A DNA stretch of 37,209 nucleotides, from positions 1 through 37,209 of the forward strand of contig CAMJNS010000016.1 of NCBI GenBank assembly GCA_946407375.1, in the 5' to 3' direction. This DNA comes from an uncultured bacterium (GTDB lineage Bacteria; Muiribacteriota; Ozemobacteria; Ozemobacterales; Ozemobacteraceae). How positions within the stretch are numbered: the stretch's first letter is position 1; every line of letters begins with the position of its first letter. Positions 1 to 8,488 of the stretch are shown here, one piece after another. The position numbers were made by a program, and so were the translations under genes. The notes under the pieces are model-generated. The model did not search any database. It saw nothing but the letters and a program-made list of their open reading frames with translations, and was not told the origin of the DNA.

Positions 1-1520
1 AGTTCTTTTTTGCTTCTTTCAATAACTTCCGGGTCGGCATTGTTAGCCATTATTTCATATTCTTCATCTATTAAGCGCAAAGTTTCTTCGTCTAGATTCA
101 GTTTTAAAACACGGCTTTCGTAATAAACCGGGCGAGTGGCCCCATCTTCAACCGCTTGTGTCATATCGTAAACATCTATATAATCGCCAAATACTTCTCT
201 TGTGCTTCTATCTTTTAATGAAATAGGTGTTCCGGTAAAACCTATATAAGTGGCGTTTGGAAGGCTATTTCGTATTATTCTTGCTGTGCCTGTCTTTATT
301 TTACCAGTTTTCGCATCTACTTTTTCTTTTAAGCCATATTGCCCTCTATGAGCTTCATCAGCCATAACAATAATGTTTCGGCGTTCAGAAAGAGGTTCTT
401 CTGACTCTTCAAATTTTTGCATTGTTGTAAAAATAATACCATTAGCTTTTCTACCATTTAATAAAGTTTTTAGATGTTCTCTGCTTTCTGCATGCATAGG
501 CTCTTGTCGTAGAAAATCCTTGCATTTTGCGAACTGGCCATATAATTGGTCATCTAAGTCGTTTCTATCAGTCAAAACAACTATAGTTGGACTATTCAAA
601 GCTTCTTGAAGAAGATGGGCATAAAAAACCATAGACAATGATTTGCCGCTACCTTGAGTATGCCAGAAAACTCCGCCTTTCCCATCTGTAATAGTTGCCT
701 TTTGGGTAGATTTTATAGCTTTATTAACAGCAAAATATTGATGGTAGCCTGCTAGAATTTTATATTTCTTTAACCCTTCATTTGAGAAACAAATAAAATT
801 CTTAATTACATCTAATAAACGTTCTTTCGGAAAAATGCCTTCAAAAAAAGTGTCAAACTGAGCATATTTTGTATTTTCATAATTGCCGTCTTTTGTTTTC
901 CATTCCATGAAACGGTCTTCGCCAGAAGTTATTGTTCCTGCTTTGGATGTCAGATGATCACTCATAACGCAAAAACAGTTATATACAAACATTGATGGAA
1001 TTTCGTGCATGTAGTTTCTTATTTGAGCGTATGCTTCTGAAACGTCTGTTTCTTCTCTTGAAGGTGATTTAAGCTCTATTAATACAATGGGGAGACCATT
1101 TAAAAAGATTAATATGTCTGGGCGTTTGTTGCTATTTTCTATAAAAGTCCATTGGTTAGCCACTATAAAAGAATTGTTTCCTGGATTTTTATAATCTACG
1201 ACATAAACAAGTCCGAAATGTTCTTCACCTTTAAGAAAGTATCTGACTTCTATTCCATTTTGGATATAATCCATAAAGATTTCATTCTTCTGGATTAAAT
1301 CTGCATTTTCGAAATTTTTTATTTTGTATAAAGCATCTGTTAAAGCTTCTTCTGGTAAAGTTGGATTTAAACGTTTTAGAGCAGAGGTTAGTTCTTGTTC
1401 ATATAAAGGACTATTGAATTCTCTTTCTATATCTGGGCCATATACGTATTTATAGTCAAGATTCTGGAATAACTCTATTATTGATTTTTCATAATCTGCT
1501 TCTGTGTAAAATTCTGGCAC
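1..1520 (-). CDS. hsdR: Type I restriction enzyme subunit R (HsdR), N-terminal part, runs off the left edge
   Basis: This is the motor and nuclease subunit of a type I restriction-modification complex, which translocates DNA with ATP and cuts unmodified DNA. I translated 506 codons without a stop. The order matches the family: an N-terminal nuclease domain with RPDI (Asp135) followed by IELK (Glu149, Lys151), the PD-(D/E)xK core; then a superfamily-2 helicase with Walker A TQGSGKS (residues 288-294), DEAH (388-391) and TGTP (429-432). HsdR proteins are usually 900-1100 residues, so about half is missing beyond position 1. The GTG at 1518-1520 is the chosen start because AGGAG at 1528-1532 lies 7 bases away; the adjacent TTG at 1521-1523 is too close. 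The hsdM and hsdS partners are not in the window and would be expected to the left. Confidence 0.95.
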   Translation of the reverse strand, partial: MPEFYTEADYEKSIIELFQNLDYKYVYGPDIEREFNSPLYEQELTSALKRLNPTLPEEALTDALYKIKNFENADLIQKNEIFMDYIQNGIEVRYFLKGEEHFGLVYVVDYKNPGNNSFIVANQWTFIENSNKRPDILIFLNGLPIVLIELKSPSREETDVSEAYAQIRNYMHEIPSMFVYNCFCVMSDHLTSKAGTITSGEDRFMEWKTKDGNYENTKYAQFDTFFEGIFPKERLLDVIKNFICFSNEGLKKYKILAGYHQYFAVNKAIKSTQKATITDGKGGVFWHTQGSGKSLSMVFYAHLLQEALNSPTIVVLTDRNDLDDQLYGQFAKCKDFLRQEPMHAESREHLKTLLNGRKANGIIFTTMQKFEESEEPLSERRNIIVMADEAHRGQYGLKEKVDAKTGKIKTGTARIIRNSLPNATYIGFTGTPISLKDRSTREVFGDYIDVYDMTQAVEDGATRPVYYESRVLKLNLDEETLRLIDEEYEIMANNADPEVIERSKKE

Positions 1521-1522
1521 CA

Positions 1523-1964
1523 AATTGCTCCTAATAATCAATTTCTTCTATAATCAAATAAAAATATTGATTATAAGTTAATTATATCATTTAAAAAGAT
1601 TTTAAACAGAATAATTATATTATAAAACCTTTAAACTCTTCCAACTATTTATTTTACCACTCATCCACAACCACTTTCCATCTGCTACATCACCGATTGC
1701 TTCGCTATCGCTAGAAACGACGGATATAACAGTCATAGAGTATATTTACGTCATAGCAAACTGCAATGACAGTAAAGCATAAAACATTGTTTGTATTAAT
1801 TAACTAAAATTATGATTATTACTGGTTTTGTAATTTCTAATAAATTTTAATGCCTTTACTCTGCTTGTTTCGATATAGATTTGCTATTTATACTTTATTT
1901 TATTATTATGTTGTCTGTTATTTCGTGATTTAAAAGAAGAATATAATCAATTGGAGTAAAATTC
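1523..1964. other. Intergenic region between divergent hsdR and lipoprotein genes
   Basis: No gene is seen in about 440 bases. It is AT-rich and must carry promoters for the divergent genes on both sides. Positions about 1690-1775 hold a degraded copy of the palindromic element found at 23764-23892 (see the separate repeat entry). No convincing promoter was pinned down. Confidence 0.6.
1690..1775. repeat. Degraded copy of dispersed palindromic element B
   Basis: The segment 1740-1766 matches 23812-23838 at 23 of 27 positions, sharing ACGTCAT and GCAAAC. The part before it (GATTGC, then ATCGCT, then GACG) resembles the arm at 23764-23793. I infer an old copy of the same element. It is non-coding here. 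Confidence 0.5.
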
Positions 1965-2516
1965 GTGAAAAAGTTTGCATTAATATTTATCTGCTTTGCG
2001 ATGTTTTTATCTATATTAGGCTGTGATATGCCACAAACAAAATCAAAATCTAAGTCAAGATTAAGCGGAATCAAAACAAACTTAAAACCGGTTAACAAAA
2101 AATTAAATAATGTAAAAAACATCGAATATGAATTTTATGAAATATATCCAGGTTTACAAAATTACTTAAATAATGAATCTGAACTTAGTAGAATATATTG
2201 TGATGAGAAAAAGATTGTTTGTTATTGGTATGGCTCCAATTGTCCTTATGGAAACGCTTTTAGCGATGCAATGAAAAAATTTATAGATGATAAACATTAT
2301 AAAGAAAACTATTACTTCAAAGGTAAGGAAGCAACAAGAATATCAATTAGTGCCAACAGTGAAGAAGAAATGCAAATAAAAAATGATTTTATGCTTGCAA
2401 AAGGCGCATTCTCTATATTTAATCCAGCAAAGCAACAAGTTTTTACAGTTCATGGTGTTGGAAGAGAAGAAGCCTCTCAGATAAAGAACATTCTTGATGA
2501 ATTGATTGATTGGTAA
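1965..2516 (+). CDS. Small lipoprotein, possibly thioredoxin-like
   Basis: A 183-residue exported lipoprotein. It starts with GTG at 1965, supported by GGAG at 1953-1956. The signal peptide ends in a lipobox (ILGC) with lipidated Cys20. Asp21 follows, which in enterobacteria retains lipoproteins in the inner membrane. A basic, Lys/Ser-rich linker (about 24-50) precedes a domain containing IVCYWYGSNCPYG (Cys86 and Cys93) followed by a helix and a later FNPAKQQVFTVHGVG strand-turn segment. That order resembles a thioredoxin fold in which the second active-site cysteine of CPYC has become glycine. The fold is inference only; no function is assigned. The gene stands alone and converges on metH across a shared terminator. 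Confidence 0.75.
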   Translation: MKKFALIFICFAMFLSILGCDMPQTKSKSKSRLSGIKTNLKPVNKKLNNVKNIEYEFYEIYPGLQNYLNNESELSRIYCDEKKIVCYWYGSNCPYGNAFSDAMKKFIDDKHYKENYYFKGKEATRISISANSEEEMQIKNDFMLAKGAFSIFNPAKQQVFTVHGVGREEASQIKNILDELIDW

Positions 2517-2552
2517 TTAATAATCAATTTTGTTTTAATTATACTAAAAATA

Positions 2553-2604
2553 AAAAGAGCGTCATTGCCACAGTTCTTTCAAAGCTTCTCAATGACGCTC
2601 TTTT
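2553..2604. terminator. Bidirectional rho-independent terminator
   Basis: A perfect 15-bp stem pairs 2553-2567 (AAAAGAGCGTCATTG) with 2590-2604, with a 22-base loop and A/T tracts on both sides. It lies between the convergent lipoprotein and metH genes and can serve both strands. The stem contains GTCATTG, the same core as the dispersed element B, so it may derive from that repeat. Confidence 0.85.
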
Positions 2605-2618
2605 CAAGTTCACAGTAT

Positions 2619-5165
2619 TCAGTTTACTTCGCTTCTTTCGTCTATGATGCGCTGCATTATATTAACAGTGTCAACGGCATCTTTAGCGTAGAATACTCTG
2701 CCCTTGTAAATTGACTGAAGTTCTTTTTCTACGTAATCACGAGTGAGAGCGGCACCACCAAGAATAACATCAGGCAGGAAGCCAATGCGGTTGAGTTCTT
2801 CTAGATTTTCTTTCATAACAACGGTTGACTTAACGATTAAACCGCTCATTCCAATAATATTGGAATTGTTTTCTTTTGCAGCTTTAATCATAGTAGAAAT
2901 ATCAACTTTTATACCAAGGTCAACTACTGAAAAACCATTGTTGGAAAGCATTATGTTAACAAGGTTCTTGCCTATGTCGTGAACATCACCAGCAACAGTA
3001 GCAAGAATCATTATTCTGTCAGCAGATGCTTCTTTCTTTTCCATAAATGGAGTAAGACAATCAACAGTTTTCTTAACAACTTCGGCAGACTGCAAAACGA
3101 ATGGAAGCTGCAAGCGGCCTGTTCCAAAAGATTCACCGACTTTTTGCATAGCTGGAAGCAAAATTTCATTAATAACAGCTTCCGGCTTATAATCTTTCCT
3201 TAAATCTTCAATTAAAGCATCAAGTTCAGAGGAATCACCTTCTATAACCTTTGCTTCAAGTTTCTGAGCAGGCGTTAAGTTAACATCAGTCTTTTCTTTC
3301 TTGAGAACAGCTTCGCCTTCAAAAGCTTTTAAAAATGCGGTTAAATCACTTCCATCTCCATGTTTATTGTAAATCAAGTTAAGAGCCAATTCTTGTTCTT
3401 TTTCAGGAATTGAAATCAATGGAAGAATCTTAGCTGGATTAACGATAGCTGTGCTTAAACCGTGTTTAACTGCTTCAGCCATAAATACAGAGTTTAGAAT
3501 TTCTCTAACTGCTGGTTTCAAACCAAATGAAACATTGCTAAGTCCAAGAATGGTGCTGGCTGTAGGCATTTTTTCGCTAATTAATTTTAAAGCGTTAAGG
3601 GTTTCCAAAGCTGAATTTCTTAATTCTGCATCACCACTGCCAACTGTAAATGTTAGCGGGTCAAATATTAAATCTGATTCTTTAAAATCAAATTCTTTTT
3701 CTAAGATATCTCTAATTCTTAAAGCAATAGAAAGCTTTCTTGTTGCTGTTTTTGCCATTCCGTCTTCATCTATGGAAAGACAAATCAGCATTGCACCAAA
3801 TTCCTTAGCGAGTTTTGCAACTTTGCGTAAACGAGCTCCGCCATCTTCGAGGTTTACGGAGTTAATTATACATCTACCGCCATGATGTTTCAGAGCAGTT
3901 TCTATAACATTTGGAATAGTAGAATCTATTACAAGAGGCAAATTGACTTGGGTTGCAAACATTGAGGCTGCTTTTTTCATATCGGCTGTTTCATCTCTGC
4001 CAACATAAGCAACGCAGAGATCAACCATATGAGCACCACCACGAACCTGTTCTTTCCCCATAGCAACCATCCCGTCAAAGTCATCTGCTAACAAATATTC
4101 ACGGAATTTTTTAGCACCGTTAGCATTAGTTCTTTCTCCAATTAAAGCAGGAGCAGGTTTTTGATGAACTTCAACAGCATTAAAAAGACTTGAAACTCTA
4201 GCTTCATTTTTTACTTCACGTTTAATAGGTTTTAAATCTTTAACTATTTTAACAACTTCAGTAAGATGATCAGCTCTAGTTCCGCAACAACCACCAGAAA
4301 TGTTTATTCCATATTGAGTAACAAATTTTTTATGAAATGAAGCAAATTCTTCAGGAGTCATTTTGTAGAATGGTTTGCCATCAACCATTTCAGGAAGTCC
4401 AGCATTAGGCATAATCAAAATTGCTCTGGGCCATAATTTTGAAAGCAGAGCGACATGTCTTTCCATTTCGTCTGGACCGAAAGAACAGTTAAAACCTAAT
4501 ACATCCACAAAATCAAAGGGCTCAATTGCAGCAACAATACTTGGAATATCGCTTCCAATAAGCAAATTACCAGAATTTTCCAAAGTCGAAGAAACTACTA
4601 CTGGACATCTGGTTCCTGCTTTTTCAAAGAGTTTATTAGCAGCATATAGAGCCGCTTTAATCTGAAGAATATCCTGACAGGTTTCAATTTGAAGAATGTC
4701 GATTCCTGCTTCCCATAAAGCTTCAAACTGTTCTGAATAAGCTGAAACCATATCGTCAAATTCTATATTGCCTAATGATGGGAGTTGAGAAGTTGGTCCA
4801 ATAGAGCCAGCTATATATCTAGGTTTTCCTTTACCAGCTTCTTTTATTGCTTTTTTGGCTATATCAACAGCTTTTTTGTTTATTTCAGCTACTTTATCTT
4901 GAAGCCCATATTCTTTTAAAGTAATACGAGTGCCTCCAAAAGTATTGGTTTCTATTACATCACAGCCAGCTTCTAAGAATGACTTATGGACTTTTTCAAC
5001 CGATTCAGGGCAATAAAGGTTCAAAGCTTCGCTGCAACCGTCCTTTCCTCCATAATCTTCTGATTTTAGCTGCTGAGCAATAAGGTTTGTGCCCATTGCC
5101 CCATCGTAAACCAATATTTTGTTTTTAAGGATATTATTAAAATCTTCTACTGTTAATCTAGCCAT
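2619..5165 (-). CDS. metH: Cobalamin-dependent methionine synthase, short form without activation domain
   Basis: Cytosolic enzyme that transfers the methyl group of 5-methyltetrahydrofolate through cobalamin to homocysteine, making methionine. Domains in order: homocysteine domain (about 1-310) with zinc ligands Cys227, Cys293 and Cys294 (GGCC at 291-294); pterin-binding domain (about 330-600, including IGERTNANG near 342); B12 cap helices (about 635-710); and a B12-binding domain with GDVHDIG (726-732), where His729 would be the cobalt ligand. At 848 residues it ends after the B12 domain and lacks the C-terminal AdoMet reactivation domain of the roughly 1200-residue E. coli form. Reactivation therefore needs a separate protein, not present here. 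GGAGTGG at 5173-5179 precedes the ATG. No cobalamin riboswitch is seen in the short upstream gap. Confidence 0.96.
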   Translation of the reverse strand: MARLTVEDFNNILKNKILVYDGAMGTNLIAQQLKSEDYGGKDGCSEALNLYCPESVEKVHKSFLEAGCDVIETNTFGGTRITLKEYGLQDKVAEINKKAVDIAKKAIKEAGKGKPRYIAGSIGPTSQLPSLGNIEFDDMVSAYSEQFEALWEAGIDILQIETCQDILQIKAALYAANKLFEKAGTRCPVVVSSTLENSGNLLIGSDIPSIVAAIEPFDFVDVLGFNCSFGPDEMERHVALLSKLWPRAILIMPNAGLPEMVDGKPFYKMTPEEFASFHKKFVTQYGINISGGCCGTRADHLTEVVKIVKDLKPIKREVKNEARVSSLFNAVEVHQKPAPALIGERTNANGAKKFREYLLADDFDGMVAMGKEQVRGGAHMVDLCVAYVGRDETADMKKAASMFATQVNLPLVIDSTIPNVIETALKHHGGRCIINSVNLEDGGARLRKVAKLAKEFGAMLICLSIDEDGMAKTATRKLSIALRIRDILEKEFDFKESDLIFDPLTFTVGSGDAELRNSALETLNALKLISEKMPTASTILGLSNVSFGLKPAVREILNSVFMAEAVKHGLSTAIVNPAKILPLISIPEKEQELALNLIYNKHGDGSDLTAFLKAFEGEAVLKKEKTDVNLTPAQKLEAKVIEGDSSELDALIEDLRKDYKPEAVINEILLPAMQKVGESFGTGRLQLPFVLQSAEVVKKTVDCLTPFMEKKEASADRIMILATVAGDVHDIGKNLVNIMLSNNGFSVVDLGIKVDISTMIKAAKENNSNIIGMSGLIVKSTVVMKENLEELNRIGFLPDVILGGAALTRDYVEKELQSIYKGRVFYAKDAVDTVNIMQRIIDERSEVN

Positions 5166-5192
5166 ATCTTAACCACTCCAAGTTATTATCTA

Positions 5193-6068
5193 TTATACAG
5201 ATGCTAATTCCACATAGAATTTTAAACCATCTTCAAAAAATTTAATTGTTTCTTCAAAAGTTATAAAAGTATGAGAAGAAGAAATTATAAACAAAGATCC
5301 GTTCCCCTCATACACCTGCTGCGGCTTCGATTTTTCATAAAAAAACCGTCTTACATTATCATCAAAAAATCTTTTTGAAACTTCTTCATCATCCACATCA
5401 ACGTTAAATTTTTTATTAAATTTTTGGTCTTCTTTTATGTTAAGTAGCTTATTTTGATAAAAACGAATTAGATTTTTATAATAAAGTATCAGTTTTTCTT
5501 CATCTTTTCTCATCTCAGTTTTACCCTTAACAACAAAACCACCACTCATGGCTATTGATCCGATTTTTCTATAACCGTCTAAATCATTTTCATTTCTCAA
5601 AAAGAAGTTTGGAAAGTTTATATTATCTTTTTTTATAATCAATAAAGGGAAAAGAGGAGATTCTATAGTTGTATTATCTTTAGTATATTTGAAATAATAT
5701 TCACATAAAATAAATGAAATATCATTTTTTGTTCCTTGCATTATATTCGTATATGTACATCTACCATTTTGACCAGCATTTATTTTTATAAAATTATATT
5801 TAATATTGTCTGGAAGTTCTTCTGATTTTGAAATATAAGTTAAATTATTCTTTTTGCAAAACTCTTGCATCTTTTTTCTTTTTATATAGGGCAAATAAAC
5901 TAAGAAATATAATGGAACTGCAGCTATTGCTAACATAAATAACAAAATCAAAATCAAATCCTTTAATGAATAATCATCTATAGATCTAGCAGTTCTTGCA
6001 AAACAAAAATTGGTAGTTAAAACAAATAAGGTAGAAAAAATAATTTTCTTATATTTATATACTTTCAT
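5193..6068 (-). CDS. Membrane-anchored protein of unknown function
   Basis: I do not recognise a named family. The 291 residues begin with a signal-like hydrophobic segment (about 9-24, ending FCFA), then a transmembrane helix (about 37-60) followed by basic residues KRKK, so the C-terminal domain is probably cytoplasmic. That domain contains CEYYFKY (122-128) and FPNFFLR (152-158). A similar EYY...FPNFHLK order occurs in the membrane protein at 36113-36913, which suggests a distant paralogue. The weak ribosome site GGGA lies at 6076-6079. The gene ends 27 bases before metH in the same direction, so co-transcription is likely, but nothing links it to methionine synthesis. Confidence 0.7.
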   Translation of the reverse strand: MKVYKYKKIIFSTLFVLTTNFCFARTARSIDDYSLKDLILILLFMLAIAAVPLYFLVYLPYIKRKKMQEFCKKNNLTYISKSEELPDNIKYNFIKINAGQNGRCTYTNIMQGTKNDISFILCEYYFKYTKDNTTIESPLFPLLIIKKDNINFPNFFLRNENDLDGYRKIGSIAMSGGFVVKGKTEMRKDEEKLILYYKNLIRFYQNKLLNIKEDQKFNKKFNVDVDDEEVSKRFFDDNVRRFFYEKSKPQQVYEGNGSLFIISSSHTFITFEETIKFFEDGLKFYVELASV

Positions 6069-6176
6069 TTTTTATTCCCAAAATAAAAAGCCATTTAAAG
6101 GAACATAAACGACTTAATTTTAAGAATATAGTATATATTAGTGTTAAAAAAATTACTAGAAATAATAAATTTTTGG

Positions 6177-6197
6177 TTTTCAGTTTTCAGCTTTCAA
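6177..6197. repeat. Heptanucleotide tandem array at the end of the macro-domain gene
   Basis: Three 7-base units (TTTTCAG, TTTTCAG, CTTTCAA on the plus strand; TTGAAAG/CTGAAAA on the coding strand). The TGA stop codon of the upstream macro-domain gene (6194-6196) lies inside the first unit. A closely similar array lies at 21221-21241. Confidence 0.65.
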
Positions 6198-7462
6198 CTG
6201 TCTCTACTGGTTGTGCCTAGCAAAACCTGGTCATATTTCATAAGCTGCTGGTTGACCAAATCAATATCGTATATTCCCTTTTCTATAAAAACTTTTACAA
6301 TTACGTCTGATGGGGAATTTGAGAACGAAAAGCCAGCCTTCTGCAAAAGCTCTTCTGCTTCTGTCTGCCTTAATTGCAATGCTATAGCAAAAGCTAAAGC
6401 TATCTTTTTTTCTGGTCGGTATACATATCTCGAGCCATCTTCATTTTCATCTTTATTAGCATCTTTTGTTATTTTTGAAAATATATTCCTTCCCACATTC
6501 GCAGATTTATAGCAAGCTACGCTGTTAAGCCCTTTCTCTTCAATTACTCGAATAACCATTTCGGAAAAACTTTCATCTCTGACTTTAAGACGTTCGGCGA
6601 CCAAATTGTCTATGCTTTCATATTCAGTTTGAGATGATTTAAATTTTTGTTTACCCTTAAGCTTTTCCCATTCCGCTTTTTCTCTGTCTTTCTTTTCTTT
6701 TCTCTTTTTGGCTTTATCTAATTCATAAGAGAAATCTCTTTGATAAGCTGGCTGTCTCCAAGTATATTCCTCCCAATATTGGTCTTCGTTGTAACATACA
6801 TAATTATTATTTACATCATTTTTATTTGCATAGTAAGCCCAAAATCTCCAACAGGCCCCATCTTCAAGTATTTTAATTAAATTAAAATTTGCTCTTTCTT
6901 TATCAGTAAAATAATCATTATCAGAATCTGTTAACAACAAATAAACAGTAAGTTCTTCAAAACAATTATCGATAAAGTTTCTTACGGATTTACGTGCCAA
7001 TTCAATAAAAGGCTGACTATTGCCATAATCGGAAACTATTATAGGTATAGAAATTTTTTGATACCCATTTTTCAAAGCTGTTTTTAATATTCTTTCATAA
7101 AATTTTGAAAGTATTGTTTTTTCTTGTTCAAAAATAATTTCATTTAATAAATTTTTATCATCAGAATTATTATTCTTTTTATATTCATTTAATGTTGGCA
7201 ATTGGCAACCGCTCAAAATCACAGGAATATTGTCATCATCAAATTTTTTGCCATCCTCTACGAAATAAACGATTTGATTCTTTTTCAATAATGATTTCTC
7301 GTTAACAACATTTTCTGTTTTTGCTAAGAAACTATTTATGCTAAAGCCTTTAATTTTATTTCTTCTATAATACGAATATAGTTTATCATTGTTTAAATAA
7401 GGCAAAACCAAAGCGTCTAAATTTAGCTTATCCATTTTTCTATCGACAACGTAAAGTGGCAT
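6194..7462 (-). CDS. Degenerate macro-domain protein with C-terminal helical (XRE-like) domain
   Basis: A 422-residue protein without signal or membrane segment. The N-terminal 180 residues resemble a macro domain, which usually binds ADP-ribose: the helix-strand stretch around 120-178 (KTALKNGYQKISIPIIVSD, then a LARKSVRNFI helix and a VYLLL strand) fits well. However, the usual Asn-Ala-Ala-Asn and Gly-Gly-Gly ligand loop is replaced around 16-30 and HTVGP is absent, so binding is doubtful. A Lys/Glu-rich stretch (245-275) leads to a domain at 295-416 (SFSEMVIRVI ... CYKSANVGRNIFSKI ... KKIALAFAIAL ... YDIDLVNQQL) that I recognise from many anaerobe proteins and that resembles an XRE-type helix-turn-helix. 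GGAGG precedes the ATG. The vWA gene lies upstream, 151 bases away, in the same direction. Confidence 0.75.
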   Translation of the reverse strand: MPLYVVDRKMDKLNLDALVLPYLNNDKLYSYYRRNKIKGFSINSFLAKTENVVNEKSLLKKNQIVYFVEDGKKFDDDNIPVILSGCQLPTLNEYKKNNNSDDKNLLNEIIFEQEKTILSKFYERILKTALKNGYQKISIPIIVSDYGNSQPFIELARKSVRNFIDNCFEELTVYLLLTDSDNDYFTDKERANFNLIKILEDGACWRFWAYYANKNDVNNNYVCYNEDQYWEEYTWRQPAYQRDFSYELDKAKKRKEKKDREKAEWEKLKGKQKFKSSQTEYESIDNLVAERLKVRDESFSEMVIRVIEEKGLNSVACYKSANVGRNIFSKITKDANKDENEDGSRYVYRPEKKIALAFAIALQLRQTEAEELLQKAGFSFSNSPSDVIVKVFIEKGIYDIDLVNQQLMKYDQVLLGTTSRDS

Positions 7463-7537
7463 GAAATTCCTCCGAATTAAGCTCTATTTCAAAAATATAA
7501 TATATTTAACAACCATCAGCAAGGGAATAAGTAATCA

Positions 7538-7607
7538 CCTACCACCTACCACTTACCACCTACCACCTACCACCTACCACTTACCACATATCACCTTTCA
7601 GCTTTCA
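7538..7607. repeat. Heptanucleotide tandem array between vWA and macro-domain genes
   Basis: About ten consecutive 7-base units. CCTACCA and CTTACCA alternate at 7538-7586, then degrade through CATATCA and CCTTTCA to GCTTTCA. The array begins 6 bases after the TAG stop of the vWA gene, on the coding strand. Unit length matches the arrays at 6177, 21221 and 32546. Confidence 0.85.
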
Positions 7608-7613
7608 CTTCTC

Positions 7614-8309
7614 CTAGGCTGCATCTTCATCATCTATATCATACTTACGAGCTTGTCGTTTCCTACGATCTTCTTTTATAGCCTTTTTCCAATCAACATC
7701 ACCTAAATTATTGCAGCACCTATCAGATTCTAAGCAACAGGAAACCGCCGAATTAATGCTTTCCCAAGCAGCTTTTGTTCCTCTTTTATCAGAATGATAA
7801 TTAACAGAACGTTCTCTTAAAATTCCATAGCTTTCAGCAACTTCCTCAGCTTCAATATTTGCACCCAGGAATATAAATTCCCATTTTCTTTCTTCCCTCA
7901 TAGCGGAAATCATTGATTTAATCTGATGATGTTCAAATTTATGACTAGCGTTTTCCATACCATCGGTAATAATCACAAATAAAGTTTTACTAGGAACATC
8001 TTCTTGTCTTGCATATTTATGAATGTTTTTTATATGCTCGATTGTTTCACCAACAGCATCTAAAAGTGCTGTAGAACCGCCAACTTCATAATCCGATTCC
8101 TTCATTTGTTTAATTTCAGAAAGATCAATTCGGTCATGAATCATATCAAAGTTGGTATTGAAAAGAATTGTTGTAACATAAGCCTTATTTTCTTTATCTT
8201 TTTTGTGCTTTTTTATAGTGGCATTAAATCCGCCGATAGTGTCAGATTCTAAACCAGCCATTGAACCGCTTTTGTCAATTATAAAAACCAATTCTGTAAT
8301 GTTGTTCAT
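7614..8309 (-). CDS. von Willebrand factor A (vWA) domain protein
   Basis: A 231-residue cytoplasmic vWA protein. The metal-ion-dependent adhesion site is complete: DKSGS (12-16), Thr80 in GGSTALLDAVG and Asp116 in ITDGMENASH. The rest follows a widespread anaerobe family (ESDTIGGFN near the start, FIFLGANI near 145). The tail (about 200-231) is very basic and then acidic. The family binds a divalent metal and mediates protein-protein contact; related vWA proteins occur with TerD-type stress genes, but no ter gene is present here. AGGAG lies at 8315-8319. It is the first gene of the group that continues into the macro-domain gene, so a joint role is plausible but unproven. Confidence 0.9.
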   Translation of the reverse strand: MNNITELVFIIDKSGSMAGLESDTIGGFNATIKKHKKDKENKAYVTTILFNTNFDMIHDRIDLSEIKQMKESDYEVGGSTALLDAVGETIEHIKNIHKYARQEDVPSKTLFVIITDGMENASHKFEHHQIKSMISAMREERKWEFIFLGANIEAEEVAESYGILRERSVNYHSDKRGTKAAWESINSAVSCCLESDRCCNNLGDVDWKKAIKEDRRKRQARKYDIDDEDAA

Positions 8310-8399
8310 GAAAACTCCTTATTTTTTAAAATTCAAAATATCAGTATTAAAGGGTTAATCAAACTATTTTTGATAACTAGAACTAATAATATTGTTTAG

Positions 8400-8437
8400 A
8401 ATAATCCTCTATGCCATACTCAGCAAAGAGGATTATT
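8400..8437. terminator. Hairpin between lipoprotein and vWA genes, possible terminator
   Basis: An 11-bp perfect stem pairs 8400-8410 (AATAATCCTCT) with 8427-8437, loop 16. It lies 3' of the repeat-rich lipoprotein gene on the minus strand. There is no clear U-tract, so it may be a processing or regulatory hairpin instead. Confidence 0.4.
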
Positions 8438-8488
8438 CCTCATTGAACAATGATGTAATATTTTTTCTTATTCATCATAAATTTCGTT

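Noticed and set aside
1521..1523. TTG start for hsdR
   Set aside because: Only 4 bases from AGGAG; the next codon GTG has a 7-base spacing.
3451..3885. Long plus-strand open frame opposite metH
   Set aside because: Antisense shadow of a strongly conserved enzyme; no domain and no ribosome site.
5166..5192. Cobalamin or SAM riboswitch before metH
   Set aside because: The gap is only 27 bases and no conserved core is seen; the longer upstream gap at 6069-6193 also shows none.
7538..7607. CRISPR-like array
   Set aside because: Units are 7 bases with no spacers; it is a simple tandem repeat.
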